Below, piece after piece: positions 33,854-43,567 of a DNA stretch of 64,000 nt. A program made the translations under genes and the position numbers. The notes beneath the pieces were generated by a model, which ran no database searches, had not been told where the DNA came from, and worked only from the letters and a program-made list of their open reading frames with translations. The stretch's first letter is position 1. Each line of letters opens with the position of its first letter. The stretch is from JBBRHQ01 sp963725315 (lineage in GTDB: Bacteria; Actinomycetota; Thermoleophilia; Solirubrobacterales; 70-9): assembly GCA_963725315.1 (NCBI GenBank), contig CAVRYA010000004.1, forward strand, positions 62,001 to 126,000, read 5' to 3'.

Positions 33854-36127
33854 GTGACGCAGGGTGGATCGATCAAGAGGGCGTTCGGGATCGTCGGCGC
33901 GGCGATGCTGCTCGCGGCTGCCTTCGCGCCGTCGGCCTCCGCCGGGGGCGCCGCGATCACCGCCCGCGGCAGCGTCGAGCAGGTCGACGTCACCGGCGCT
34001 ACCCCCGGCGCCAGCTACAGCCTGGTCAACAGCAAGCGGCAAGGTCACCGACACCCGCAAGGGCGGACTCGCTCGGGCGGGATCGTCTTCCGCCACGTCG
34101 ACCCCGGCTCCGGGTACCGGGTGCGGGAGGGCGGCCAAGCGGCACGGCACGACCTCGCCGCCCTTCAGGGTCCTCAGCCAGCGCTCGGCGCCGCCCAGCA
34201 CCAGCATCTACAACCAGACGCTTCCCGAGGGCGGCTACGGCTACCTGACGACCCGCGACGGGACGAAGCTGGCGATCAACGTGCTGCTTCCGGCCGGCAA
34301 GACTCCCGGGATGGGCCCTTCCCCACCCTGCTGGAGTACTCCGGCTACGGCTACGCCAACCCCGGCCGGCGGCGAGAGCTCGATCCAGGCGCTGCGTCAC
34401 GCAGCTCGGCTTCGCCGTGGTCGACGTCAACATGCGCGGCACCGGCTGCTCGGGCGGCGCCTTCGACTACTTCGAGCCGCTCCAGGGCCTCGACGGCTAC
34501 GACGCGATCGAGACGATCGCCCGCCAGCCCTGGGTCCTCCACCACAAGGTTGCGAATGACGGGCGTCTCCTACGGCGGGATCAGCCAGCTCTTCGTCGGC
34601 GCCACCCGGCCGCCCAGCCTCGCGGCGATCACCCCGCTCTCGGTGATCGACAACACCCAGACCACGCTCTATCCCGGCGGCATCCTCAACTCCGGCTTCG
34701 CCCTCTCCTGGGCCAAGGACCGCGTCCACGACGCGCTGCCCGCCTCGCCGACCGGCGGCCAGAGCTGGGCCTACCAGCGGATCCAGAACGGCGACACGGT
34801 CTGCGCCGCCAACCAGGACCTGCATCCCGGAGGCCGTCGATCTGCTGGGCAAGATCAAGCGCAACCGCTATTACCGGCCCAAGGTCGCCGACCCGCTCTC
34901 GCCGGTCACCTTCGTCCACAAGATCAAGGTCCCCGTCTTCCTCGCCTGCCAGTGGACCGACGAGCAGACCGGCGGCCACTGCCCCGACCTCGCCGATGAG
35001 TTCACCGGCACCAACCGCAAGTGGTTCACCTTCACCAACGGCGTCCATACCGACTCGCTCGACCCGGCTCACCTTCAACCGCTGGTTCGACTTCCTCGAG
35101 CTATACGTCGCCCGCCAGAAGCCGGAGCTGACGGCGGGTCAGAAGGGCCATCGCGCCGGTCATCTATCAGACGCGTCTTCGGGATTCCTGGTGTGACCCT
35201 GCCCGACGACCCGATCCAGGCCGAGCCCGACTTCGCCGCGGCGAAGAGCGCCTACGAGAAGCTGAAGCAGGTCCGCATCCTCTTCGACAACGGCGCCGGC
35301 AGCGCCACGCCGGGCCAGCCATATGCAGGCTTCGAGCGCTCCTTCTCGCGCTTCCCGCTGCCCGGCACCAAGGCCCGCTCCTGGTATCTCGGCGGCAAGC
35401 GGGCGTCTCTCCGACCACAAGCCGCGGCAAGTCCGGCGCCGAGAGCCTTCAAGTGGGACCGCGACGCCCGCCCGGCGACCGACTTCACCGGCAACACCGG
35501 CGGCGGCGGCCTCTGGGCGGAGACCCCTGACTACCACTGGGAGCAGAACCCGAAGGGCAAGGCGCTCTCCTACGTCAGCCCCAAGCTGAAGTCGAACACG
35601 ACCGTGGTCGGCGCCGGGGCGCTGCAGGCCTGGATCCGCGCCCGCGTGCCCGACGTCGACCTCCAGGTGACCGTCTCCGAGGTTCGCCCCGACGGCAAGG
35701 AGGTCTTCGTCCAGGACGGCTGGCTGAAGACGATCGCCCGCAAGCTCGACCGTTCCAAGAGCACCCTGCTGGAGCCGGTGCTGAGCCTGCGCAAGAGCGC
35801 GATCAAGCCGCTGCCGAAGGGCCGCTTCACCAAGGTCACGGTGCCGCTGTACTACGAGGGCCACGTCTATCGCAAGAACTCGCGGATCCGGATCACGATC
35901 GCCGCGCCCGGACGGCGACCAGCCCGTCTGGGAGTTCGGCGAGGCCCTGCCGAAGACCACGACCACGGTGGCCCTGGCGCACTCGCCGAAGATGCCCTCG
36001 CGGTCTGCTGTTGCCGGTGATCCCCGGCGTCAAGGTCCCCACCGGGCTGCCCTACTGCCCGGGCCTTCGCGGCGAGCCCTGCCGCGACTACGTCCCGTAC
36101 ACGAACCACGAGATCTCGCTGCGCTGA
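33854..36127 (+). CDS. Secreted CocE/NonD-type X-Pro dipeptidyl-peptidase family hydrolase (frameshifted)
   Basis: The GTG-started N-terminus carries a signal peptide (IVGAAMLLAAAFAPSASAGG). The alpha/beta hydrolase domain includes GYGYLTTRDGTKLAINVLLP, FPTLLEYSGYGYANPG, FAVVDVNMRGTGCSGGAFDY, and the nucleophile in GMTGVSYGGISQLF (GxSYGG). A C-terminal jelly-roll region has RILFDNGAGSATPGQPYAGF and ends with YTNHEISLR. This is the CocE/NonD hydrolase (Peptidase S15-like) layout, used to cut esters, antibiotics or Xaa-Pro peptides. Many indels (at least seven) split it over three frames; corrected length is about 750 residues. Substrate unknown. Confidence 0.78.
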
Positions 36128-37202
36128 GCCGGCAGGGGTCGCCACTCTCGGCGTGGAAGCGCGGCGAGGCGCTCCGCCTCGGCCGCCAGCTCGCGCCTCG
36201 GCGCGGCGTCGAGGCGTCTCGAACGGCTCGGTCCTCACCCGCCCCTTCTCGTAGCGCCAGGTCCCCGCCACCGCCCCGTCGACGGTGAAGGTCGGGATCG
36301 ACTGCGGGGTCTTCGAGCTGAAGACCTTGCCTCGGTGCGCGGTCGGGGAGGATCTGGGTGCGGCGGGCGTGGGCGAGCAGGGTCGCGTCCCAGACCGGCA
36401 GGAACCTGACCGGGGCGGGGGTCTCGGGATCGGGCAGCGGCGCCCGCGGCAGGTCGACCAGCTCCTGGCCGTCGGGGCCGCGAAAGCGGCGCAGCTCGAT
36501 CTGCTCGCAGGGCGGCTCCCACCGGGGTCGAGCGGAACGCCGATCCAGTCGGCGATCTCCGCCTTGGTCGCCGGGCCGAAGCCGCGCAGGTAGCTGGTCA
36601 CGGTCTCGACCATCGCCTCGGCCTCGCGGCGCCCGGCTCGGGGCCGATCCAGCGCTCGGCCTCGGCGAAGAGGTCGGCGCGGCGGCGCTCCCAGGTTCCC
36701 GAGGGCGGTACCCGGACCAGGTCGGTCCAGATGCTGGCGCCGTTGGTGCCCCGCGATCCCTGGCCGATCAGCTCCTGGACCTCGTCCCGGCTCGGCCGGG
36801 CCCTCGGCGAGGCGTTTGCGGAGCCGCCTCGTGCCCGCGGCCATCTGCTTCGCGCTCGGCTCTCCCTTGCGGGCCTTCAGCCAGCGCTCACGGCGCAGCC
36901 GCCGCACCGCAGCCGAGAACCGCCACCAGTCGTCCGGCGTGACCAGGTGGATGGTCGCCCGCAGCAGGGTTCCCTGGACGACGGTGCGACGCTCGAGCGC
37001 CCGGTCCAGCGTCTCCCGCTGGAAGCCCTCGAGCCGTGTCCACAGCCCGACGTACATCGAGGGCGCGTACTGGGCCTGGATGCCGCCGATCCGCTCCAGC
37101 GCCCTGGGCAGCGAGGACGCTCTTGCGCTCGAGCAGCATCTGCCGCGCGAGCAGCGCCCGGTTGAGCTCGGCGGTGCTGAGGACTCGCTCTGCCTCGGCC
37201 AT
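36128..37202 (-). CDS. Winged-helix DNA-binding protein, AlkZ-like (frameshifted)
   Basis: The N-terminus has TAELNRALLARQMLLERK, then IGGIQAQYAPSMYVGLWTRL, QRETLDRALERRTVVQGTLL and RATIHLVTPDDWWRFSAAVR, the conserved opening of the winged-helix DUF1006/AlkZ-like family. TSYLRGFGPATKAEIADWIG is a second winged-helix segment, and IPTFTVDGAVAGTWRYEKGR matches the C-terminal beta domain. AlkZ-type proteins are DNA glycosylases of unusual adducts. This relation is inferred from layout. Indels near 36200, 36340, 36520, 36640, 36800 and 37130; the 3' end is not fixed. Confidence 0.65.
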
Positions 37203-37212
37203 CCGCCGGAGC

Positions 37213-39495
37213 CTAGGTGCTGGGCGCGGCCTGATCCGCCGTAGTCGGTCTGGGCGGGGCGGCGTCCTCGGGGTCCCGGCGCAGGCCCGATCCGGGCCAG
37301 GCGCCGCGCCGCCCGAAGCCGGCGATCAGCGCGGGCACGAGCAGCGCCCGCACCAGCAGGGTGTCGATCAGCAGCCCCGCCGCCATCGCGAAGCCGAGCT
37401 CGCGGAAGGCCTGCTCGGGGATCAGCGCGACGGCGGCGAAGGAGAGGGCGAGGATCAGCCCGGCGGTGCGGATCGCGCTGCCGGCCCGCGAGCCGCCGAT
37501 CCTGATCGCCTCCTCCAATCGACCGTTGCCGGGATTCCTGCCAGATGCGATTGACGACGAAGACGCTGTAGTCGGAGCCGAGCGCCAGCAGGAGGATCGC
37601 AGCGGAGAACGGGCACGAACAGCGAGAGCTGACCGTAGCCGAGCAGGTCCTGGAAGACGTAGACGGTCAGCCCGAGCGACGCTGCGACCCCGAGGATGCT
37701 CGCCGCCAGCAGGTAGAGCGGCGCCACCAGGGCCCGAAGCAGCAGGGCCAGCAGCAGGAAGACCCAGGCCACCGCTGCGGGGCCGACCCGCAGGCCGGTG
37801 TCGCCGATCGAGTCGACCAGCTCTCCGGTGAGGGCGGTGTCGCCCGCCGATCCCGGCCGCTCGCCTGGCTCGAGCTGGGCCGGTCGAGCAGCGAGGGCAT
37901 GCGGGAGTCGAGCCTCTCGATGGTGTCGATCGCGGTGCCGCCGTAGGGGTCGGAGTCGGTGATCACGAAGTAGCGAACGGCGCTGCCGTCGGGGGCGGTC
38001 ATCGCCCTGCCCGCCAACCCCATCGGCCCGGTGGCGGGGCCGATCACGCCGGCGACCCCGGGTTGGCGGGACACGAGTGACTGAAGACGCGAGACCTGGG
38101 AGCGCTCCGCTCCGATCCCGGGTGCCTTGACCACGAGCAGCGTCGGCGCGATCAGGCCGGGGCCGAAGCCGCGGCTGACCGAGGCGAAACCCCGGGCCGC
38201 GCTCGGCATCGGACGGGCAGGCCCCGCATCAGCGGGTTCCCGAGGGACATCTCGCGCAGCCCGGTTGCCGCCGAGGCGAGGAGCGCCAGGCAGAGCACTC
38301 CGACGACCAGCGGATACCTCGCCGCCAGGCCCGTGATCCGGCCTCGCGGCTCCCGCTCCGCCTCGGACCTCGCCAGGGACCGGGATCTACGCGGCCAGAA
38401 CAGCCGGTCGCCGGTGAGCGCCAGAGCGGCGGGGAAGAAGGTGATCGCGACGGCGATCGAGACCAGCACGGAGACCGCCATCCCGGGACCGAAGGAGCGC
38501 AGGAAGCTGAGGTCGGCGAGCAGCAGCGTGGCGCAGGCGCCGGCGATGATCAGCCCGGCGGTGAGCACCACCGGGAGCAGGCCCGGCGGTCGTCTCGACC
38601 GCGCTTCGCCGCGGGTCCAACCCCTGCGCCAGCCGTCGCCGGAAACCGTAGGCGAAGAAGACGAGGTAGTCGGTGACGACCCCGAACAGCAGCGCGACGA
38701 TCAGCGGCTCGACCTCCTGAGGCGCCCGGAGGTCGAGCAGCTCGCCGACCTCGGCGACCACCCGGACCGAGATCAGGTAGGCGAGGGCCACGCCCCGCCA
38801 GGTTGAGCAGGGAGACGCCAAGGGCGCGGAACTGCCAGGCGACTATCAGGAAGACGACCGCGACCATGACGATCTCCACCAGCGGCAGGCGGTCCGAGAC
38901 CAGCGACCATCCCTCGGTCTCGGCCGGGATCGCGCCGCTCACCTCGGCGCTGCCGCGGCCGGCTGCGTCCTCGAGCCCGCGGGAGACCTTGGCCGCCAGC
39001 TCCGTCTGCTCGCCGGTACCGAGCGCCGGATCGGGGAACAGCAGCCCGAGCACCGCGGTGCCGCTCTCCGGCGTCGCCAGCGGCGGCCTCAGGTTGGGCA
39101 CGGGAAGCGCACCGAGCAGGCCGTCGATCGGTGCCGGCTGGCGGTTGAGCCGGGCGAGGTAGGCGATCGCCCGGCTCTGCGCCGCGGCGGGCAGGCCACG
39201 GGGATCCCGGAGGACGACGACGTTGCGGCTCAGGGCCGGGGTGCCGAACTCCCGGTAGGCGGCGGCCTCGGTGGCGACGGCCGGGGAGCCCTTCGGGCAC
39301 CATCGATCCCACCCCTCCGCCGCCGGTCTCCGAGATCGACGGCAGCTTCACCGTCGCCACCACCGCGAGGGCGATCCAGGCGGGGACGATCAGGAATCTC
39401 AGCCAGACGATCGCCCGGGCCGCAAACCCGGCGAGCCCGCGGCGGGGCGGCGGCTGCTCAGCGGCATCGCTGCTGGCGGAAGCGCCCCCCGACAT
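37213..39495 (-). CDS. MMPL-family RND transporter (frameshifted)
   Basis: A large polytopic protein of about 750 residues. The N-terminal helix region (FAARAIVWLRFLIVPAWIAL) leads to a periplasmic loop, then helices at LPLVEIVMVAVVFLIVAWQF and VEPLIVALLFGVVTDYLVFF (the GVxTDYxVFF motif of MMPL domains), and GLIIAGACATLLLADLSFLR. The second half repeats the pattern with ALGSDYSVFVVNRI and GLILALSFAAVALIPEQAF. The family exports lipids or drugs and is proton-driven. Seven or more indels split it. No adaptor gene adjoins it. Confidence 0.8.
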
Positions 39496-39766
39496 GCCGC
39501 CTGCCTACCCGCGGCGGGGACCACCGCGCTAACTCATCGGTCTGGTGAGATCGACCACGCTGCTGGCACGGGGGCAGAGAACGAGACGCGTCGCGTGAGG
39601 GAGGTTTAGGCGCAGCTCGCATCCCGGGTAGGCACTCGACTCACAGGCGTACAGGCAGCCCCGCGCGCCGACCCTTCTCCATCCGGAAGAGCTTCCGGCA
39701 CCCGGGCCTCCCTGAGCCCGGGTGCCGGTTACTCGTTTTCGGCGCCGCCAGAGAGGAGCGCTTCCT
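39496..39766. other. Intergenic, 271 nt, with a strong hairpin
   Basis: Lies between the divergent MMPL and HAD genes. It contains a GTTTAG...GGGTAG pair with a 16-nt spacer at 39604-39631 and a 13-bp hairpin at 39695-39728. No gene is seen. Confidence 0.5.
39695..39728. terminator. 13-bp perfect hairpin upstream of the HAD gene
   Basis: CCGGCACCCGGGC and GCCCGGGTGCCGG form a perfect stem around an 8-nt loop (CTCCCTGA), followed by TTACTCGTTTTC. It lies 39 nt before the HAD start, so it could be a leader terminator or the end of a small RNA. Confidence 0.55.
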
Positions 39767-40429
39767 TTGAGCGACCGTGGCCTGACGATCATCGTCGACA
39801 TCGACGGCACCCTCGTCGACAGCAACTATCACCACGCGATCGCCTGGTCGCGGGCACTGCGCAGCGTCGATGTGGTCGAGCCGCTGTGGCGGATCCACCG
39901 CCACATCGGCATGGGTGGCGACAAGATCGTCGCCGCGGTGGCGGGCGAGCGCGTCGAGGAGGAGCACGGCGATGCCGTGCGCGAGGCCGAGGCGGGGCTC
40001 TACGCCGAGTTGATCGACGAGGTCGCTCCCTTCGACGGGGCCCGCGCCCTGCTCGAGGCACTCGCGGAGACCGGCCACACCGTTGTCCTCGCCTCCTCGG
40101 CCAAGGCCGAGGAGGCCGAGCATTATCTCGATCTGCTGGAGGCCCGAGAGCTGGTCGAAGCCTGGACCACCTCCGCCGACGTCGAGGCGACCAAGCCGGC
40201 CCCCGACCTGATCGCCGCCGCCTGCGAGAAGGCGGGCGGCAGCGCGGACTGGCTGCTCGGGGACACGCCCTGGGACGTCAAGGCCGCCGCCAAGCTCGAC
40301 GTCCCGACGATCGCCGTGCTCAGCGGCGGCTTCTGCGAGTCGGAGCTGCTCGAGGCCGGCGGCGGCGCCGTGCTCGAATCGGTCCGCGAGGTCGGGCCTC
40401 AGCTCTTCTTGCCGGCCACCGCCCGCTGA
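39767..40429 (+). CDS. HAD-superfamily phosphatase, phosphoglycolate-phosphatase-like
   Basis: About 220 residues. The nucleophile motif is IIVDIDGTLVDSNYHHAIAW (DxDGT); VVLASSAKAEEAEHYLDLLE supplies motif II; TKPAPDLIAAACEKAGGSAD supplies the lysine; and WLLGDTPWDVKAAAKLDVPT supplies motif IV (GDxxxDxxAA). The cap domain contains HIGMGGDKIVAAVAGERVEE. This is the Gph/beta-phosphoglucomutase-like subfamily; the substrate is not determined. TTG start with GAGAGGAG upstream. It overlaps the convergent gene by 31 nt. Confidence 0.88.
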   Translation: MSDRGLTIIVDIDGTLVDSNYHHAIAWSRALRSVDVVEPLWRIHRHIGMGGDKIVAAVAGERVEEEHGDAVREAEAGLYAELIDEVAPFDGARALLEALAETGHTVVLASSAKAEEAEHYLDLLEARELVEAWTTSADVEATKPAPDLIAAACEKAGGSADWLLGDTPWDVKAAAKLDVPTIAVLSGGFCESELLEAGGGAVLESVREVGPQLFLPATAR

Positions 40430-40743
40430 AGCTGGGCCTTGCTCATCTTCGAGCGCCCCTCGACGCCCAGCTGCTTGGCTTCGTTGTAGAGCTGGTCGCG
40501 GGTGCGCCCCCGCGGGCCGGGCCGGCCCGATCGCTTGCCGCCGCGGCGCGAGGAGGAGATGTCGCGGGTCGAGGTCCGCGATGCCTGCTCGGACTCGCCC
40601 GAGCGGGCCCGCTCCTTGTTGACCGTTCGAGCGGCTATCTCCTCTGCACGCGACTCCGAGGCGCCGCGGTCCTTGACGCTCTCTTTGACGTGCTCATACT
40701 GGCGCGCCCTCTTGGTTCCCTTCTTCACTCCGCGCGGAGGCAT
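40399..40743 (-). CDS. Small basic protein with Rho-N/SAP-like C-terminus
   Basis: About 114 residues: MPPRGVKKGTKRARQYEHVK is followed by SVKDRGASESRAEEIAARTV, NKERARSGESEQASRTSTRD and a terminal YNEAKQLGVEGRSKMSKAQL that resembles the Rho N-terminal/SAP-like helix. Proteins of this type are common in actinobacteria, often labelled plasmid stabilisation; a nucleic-acid role is suggested by the charge and the SAP-like helix. ATG at 40743. Confidence 0.75.
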   Translation of the reverse strand: MPPRGVKKGTKRARQYEHVKESVKDRGASESRAEEIAARTVNKERARSGESEQASRTSTRDISSSRRGGKRSGRPGPRGRTRDQLYNEAKQLGVEGRSKMSKAQLQRAVAGKKS

Positions 40744-40813
40744 GAGTCTCCTTTCCTCGTTTGCCTGAGTCCCACCTACCCGGGTGACATTGGGACTACG
40801 CCTGCGCGCAGGC

Positions 40814-40839
40814 CTTTTCAAACTCGGCGCGGCGGGTAT
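40814..40839 (+). promoter_or_regulatory. SigB-like promoter candidate before the cysteine-rich small gene
   Basis: CTTTTC, 14 nt, GGGTAT. The -10 is a perfect match to GGGTAT and the spacing equals that before CsbD; the first base of -35 is C rather than G. The gene start at 40879 is 40 nt downstream. Confidence 0.5.
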
Positions 40840-40878
40840 GGCACACGACAGGGCATGGAAATCAACAAGGAGAGAACG

Positions 40879-41064
40879 ATGCAGGGGCCGTCCCCCCGTC
40901 TCAGCGCCGAGACCGACAGCGAGGAGCTGTGCGAGGGGCTCGTCGTCACCTGCGCTCACTGCGGCCGCCCGGCCACCGAGTGCGACGGCTCGGATTGCGA
41001 CGCGGTCCTCGAGACGAGGGACTGGATGGTCCCCGGCTACAGCCGCGAGCGATCACGCGATTGA
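40879..41064 (+). CDS. Small cysteine-rich protein
   Basis: The ATG at 40879 is chosen over an upstream ATG at 40857 because AAGGAGAG lies 8 nt before it. About 61 residues: SAETDSEELCEGLVVTCAHC, GRPATECDGSDCDAVLETRD and WMVPGYSRERSRD. Cysteines at CAHC and ECDGSDC could bind a metal. No family is recognised. It follows a SigB-like promoter candidate, and so may be a stress gene. Confidence 0.55.
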   Translation: MQGPSPRLSAETDSEELCEGLVVTCAHCGRPATECDGSDCDAVLETRDWMVPGYSRERSRD

Positions 41065-41086
41065 GGTCGAGAGCCGCTGAGTCGCG

Positions 41087-42227
41087 CTAGTCGGCGGACA
41101 CCGAAGACTTCGGTGCCTCCGGCGAGGGCTGAGGCGCTGCGAAGTCGCAGTCCGCGGTGCGCTCGCACAGCCAGCTGAGCAGCGCCTCCATGCCCCCGCT
41201 CCGCGTGGACCGCGCGCTGAAGGTCGGCGCCCGATCCCTTCTCCAGCACCGTCTCCACGTGGGCCAGCTCGCGCTCGCAACCCAGCTCGGCGGCGGCCGG
41301 CCATGCCAGCTCCAGGGTGCGCTTACCCAGCTCGGCCGCCGCCACTGGCTCGGCGTCGCGGTCGAGCAGCTTCGCGGCCAGCCCGTGCCGCGTTGCCTGG
41401 AAGGCCGACTCCGCCAACGCCTCGCGTGCGGGAATCCGGCCTTGGTCGCGCTCCGCCTCGACCCGGGCCAGGCAGTGGACGAGTGCCGCCAGGGCTGCGA
41501 CCCGCCGCAGGTCGAACTGGGCGTCGGGCGCGCGCACCTCGATCGTCCCCAGGCCGGGATGGATCCGGGCGTCCCACCAGATGTGGGTGTAGTCGTCGAG
41601 GTCCGCGGCGGCGCACACCTGCCGGGTCACCTGGCAGAAATCGTCGAAGTCGGCGAACTGCGGTGCCATCGCCGCCCGGGGGTAGCTGCGGAAGATCACC
41701 GTCCGCGAGCTGGCCAAGCCGGAGTCCTCCCCGAACCAGAACGGGGAGTTGGCGGCGAGCGCGTTGATCAGCGGCACGTGGGTGCGGATCCCGTTGTAGG
41801 CACGGACCGCGGTCTCGGGGTCAGGCATGCCGACGTGGACGTGCTGGCCGCAGATCGGGGTGCGGAGGATGCCCTGGAGCATGCGGGCGATCGCCACGTA
41901 CCGGGCGCTCTCGCGGACGTCGGCCTCGCCGCTCTCGGCGCTCGGATGGACCCCGGCGCCGAGAAGTCGGCTTCCCGAGGCGAGCACTTCGCGCCGTGCC
42001 TCCCGCAGCGTGGCCGTCGCCTCGGCCGCCGTCCTCGAGACCTCCGACTTCGCCTCGATCATCGAGGTGAACAGCTCGTCGCTCAGGTCTCCCTCGTCGG
42101 GATCGGCGCGCCGGAGCACCCGGGAGGCATGGCCGGCGAGGTCCATCCCCGCGTCAACGAGCAGCAGCTCCTCCTCGACCCCGATCGCGAACGGCTCCTC
42201 GCAGCCGAAGTTGCTCTCCCAGCGCAT
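41087..42227 (-). CDS. Carboxylate-amine ligase, glutamate-cysteine ligase type 2 (YbdK) family
   Basis: About 380 residues. The N-terminus has PFAIGVEEELLLVDAGMDLA (the GxExE metal/ATP motif), DELFTSMIEAKSEVSRTAAE, the IARMLQGILRTPICGQHVHV segment, THIWWDARIHPGLGTIEVRA and QFDLRRVAALAALVHCLARV. These are GCS2/YbdK motifs: the enzyme joins glutamate to an amine, in some species making gamma-glutamylcysteine. Mycothiol users do not need glutathione, so the acceptor is open. One extra base near 41190 shifts the C-terminal 38 residues (ending SPEAPKSSVSAD). The start is ATG 42227; GTG at 42249 is an alternative. Confidence 0.85.
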
Positions 42228-42257
42228 CTCGCGGCGATCGGCACTCACCCCGAGGGG

Positions 42258-42282
42258 ATACCCGCCTCCCCGTTTCGCAAGC
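42258..42282 (-). promoter_or_regulatory. SigB-like promoter candidate before the GCS2-type ligase gene
   Basis: GCTTGC, 13 nt, GGGTAT on the minus strand. The -10 matches the group exactly; the -35 has one departure (GC instead of GT). The start at 42227 follows 31 nt downstream. Confidence 0.4.
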
Positions 42283-42337
42283 AGGCGGGGCGGGAACCTC
42301 CCAGGCATGGGGAGCATCTGCCGGGCCTCGGTCTGAG

Positions 42338-43066
42338 ATGGAGCCCGTCTGGGTCGGCTGCTCGGGCTGGAGCTATCAGGATTGGCGTGGGGACTTCTAC
42401 CCGGCGAAGCTACCCCAGGCGAAGTGGCTGGAGCACTACTCCACGGTCTTCGACACGGTGGAGGTGAACGCGACCTTCTACCGGCTCCCAAGCGAGAGCG
42501 CGGTCGCCTCCTGGGTCGGCCGGACCCCCGGCGAATTCCGTTTCGCGGTCAAAGGGAGTCGCTATCTCACCCACATTCGCCGCCTCCGCGACTTCGAGCA
42601 GGGCCTGGAGCGTTTCTGGGTGCCGCTGGCCCCGCTCCGGCAGTCGGGCAAGCTCGGGCCGGTGCTCTGGCAGCTCCCGCCGGATTTCCCCTCTGACCCG
42701 AAGCGGCTGGAGGAGGCGCTGAGGGCCTTGCCGCCGGCGCTTCACTGCTTCGAGTTCCGCCACCCGAGCTGGTTCACACCGCAAATCCGCGAGCTGCTGG
42801 CCTCCCGGGGCGCAGGCCTGGTCATCGCCCACGACGCTCGCCGGGACCTGCCCCAGGTCAGGCCGGCCGCCGGGATCGCCTATCTCCGCTTCCACTACGG
42901 CGAGCGCGGACAGCGGGGCAACTACTCGGCGGCCGAGCTCGAGCGATGGGCCCGGCGCATCGCGGCCTGGCGGGCTCGCTCCGAGGTGTACGCCTACTTC
43001 AACAACGACTGGTCGGCCTTCGCCCCCCGCAACGCGATCGCGCTGCGGGGGCGGTTGGGTCGCTGA
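42338..43066 (+). CDS. DUF72 (YecE-like) protein
   Basis: About 242 residues: VWVGCSGWSYQDWRGDFYPA is the typical opening. VNATFYRLPSESAVASWVGR, LGPVLWQLPPDFPSDPKRLE, CFEFRHPSWFTPQIRELLAS and AYLRFHYGERGQRGNYSAAE follow, ending in EVYAYFNNDWSAFAPRNA. A TIM-barrel family found widely and of unproven role. ATG start; the divergent GCS2-type gene lies about 100 nt upstream. A strong hairpin follows its stop. Confidence 0.9.
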   Translation: MEPVWVGCSGWSYQDWRGDFYPAKLPQAKWLEHYSTVFDTVEVNATFYRLPSESAVASWVGRTPGEFRFAVKGSRYLTHIRRLRDFEQGLERFWVPLAPLRQSGKLGPVLWQLPPDFPSDPKRLEEALRALPPALHCFEFRHPSWFTPQIRELLASRGAGLVIAHDARRDLPQVRPAAGIAYLRFHYGERGQRGNYSAAELERWARRIAAWRARSEVYAYFNNDWSAFAPRNAIALRGRLGR

Positions 43067-43071
43067 ACGAC

Positions 43072-43098
43072 AAGGACCTCCAGTTCGTGGAGGCCCTT
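43072..43098. terminator. Hairpin after the DUF72 gene
   Basis: AAGG-A-CCTCCA and TGGAGG-C-CCTT form a stem with one mismatch around a 5-nt loop (GTTCG), 6 nt after the stop. There is no clear T run. Confidence 0.5.
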
Positions 43099-43232
43099 GG
43101 TCTCATTCGCCTGTGGCGATGAGAGATACCCAGTCGCCGGAGCTCATACCCGCCGCTCCGATCGCCAAACCTTTCCCGCTGCTGTTCCGGGACCGGCGAG
43201 CGACGTGACCCGCTTGATTGACGGCGAGGCCT

Positions 43233-43258
43233 GTTTTCGGCAAGGCGACGCCGGGTAA
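43233..43258 (+). promoter_or_regulatory. SigB-like promoter before the CsbD gene
   Basis: GTTTTC, 14 nt, GGGTAA, 37 nt before the ATG. Both hexamers fit the SigB/SigF consensus (GTTTAA-N12-15-GGGTAT), and CsbD is a classical SigB target, which supports the call. Confidence 0.65.
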
Positions 43259-43294
43259 CCATCGGGGACATCGCAAGCATTCGAAAGGACCAAG

Positions 43295-43483
43295 ATGGGA
43301 ATCACGGACAAGCTGACCGGCAAGGCCAAGCAGGTGGCCGGCGATCTCACCGATGACGCCTCGATGCGCCGTCAGGGGGTCAAGGAGGAGAAGAAGGGCG
43401 AGAAGAAGGAAGAGCTCGACCGCGCCGAGGAGCGCGCCGACGAGAAGGCCGATGAGGTCGCAGACCTCGAGCGGAAGACCTGA
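43295..43483 (+). CDS. CsbD-family stress protein
   Basis: A 62-residue, very hydrophilic protein: MGITDKLTGKAKQVAGDLTD followed by DASMRRQGVKEEKKGEKKEE and a coiled Glu/Lys/Asp-rich tail. This is the CsbD pattern, known from SigB-dependent general stress regulons. ATG follows GAAAGGACC. It ends before a strong bidirectional hairpin. Confidence 0.9.
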   Translation: MGITDKLTGKAKQVAGDLTDDASMRRQGVKEEKKGEKKEELDRAEERADEKADEVADLERKT

Positions 43484-43514
43484 CCCGAGGCTAGCTGCGC
43501 AGTAGTGGCTGACG

Positions 43515-43552
43515 AACGCCGGGAGTCTGCCCTCGGGGCGACTCCCGGCGTT
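43515..43552. terminator. 12-bp hairpin between convergent genes
   Basis: AACGCCGGGAGT and ACTCCCGGCGTT are perfect reverse complements around a 14-nt loop, followed by TTCGTCG. It sits between the ends of the CsbD gene and the convergent basic-protein gene and probably serves both. Confidence 0.7.
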
Positions 43553-43567
43553 TCGTCGTCTCGAGCC

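Noticed and set aside
39604..39631. SigB-like promoter before the HAD gene
   Set aside because: The -35 and -10 match but the spacer is 16 nt, longer than in the other candidates. Kept only as part of the leader/small-RNA finding.
40744..40800. GGGTAG upstream of the Rho-N/SAP-like gene on the minus strand
   Set aside because: No GTTT-like -35 lies 12-14 nt upstream.
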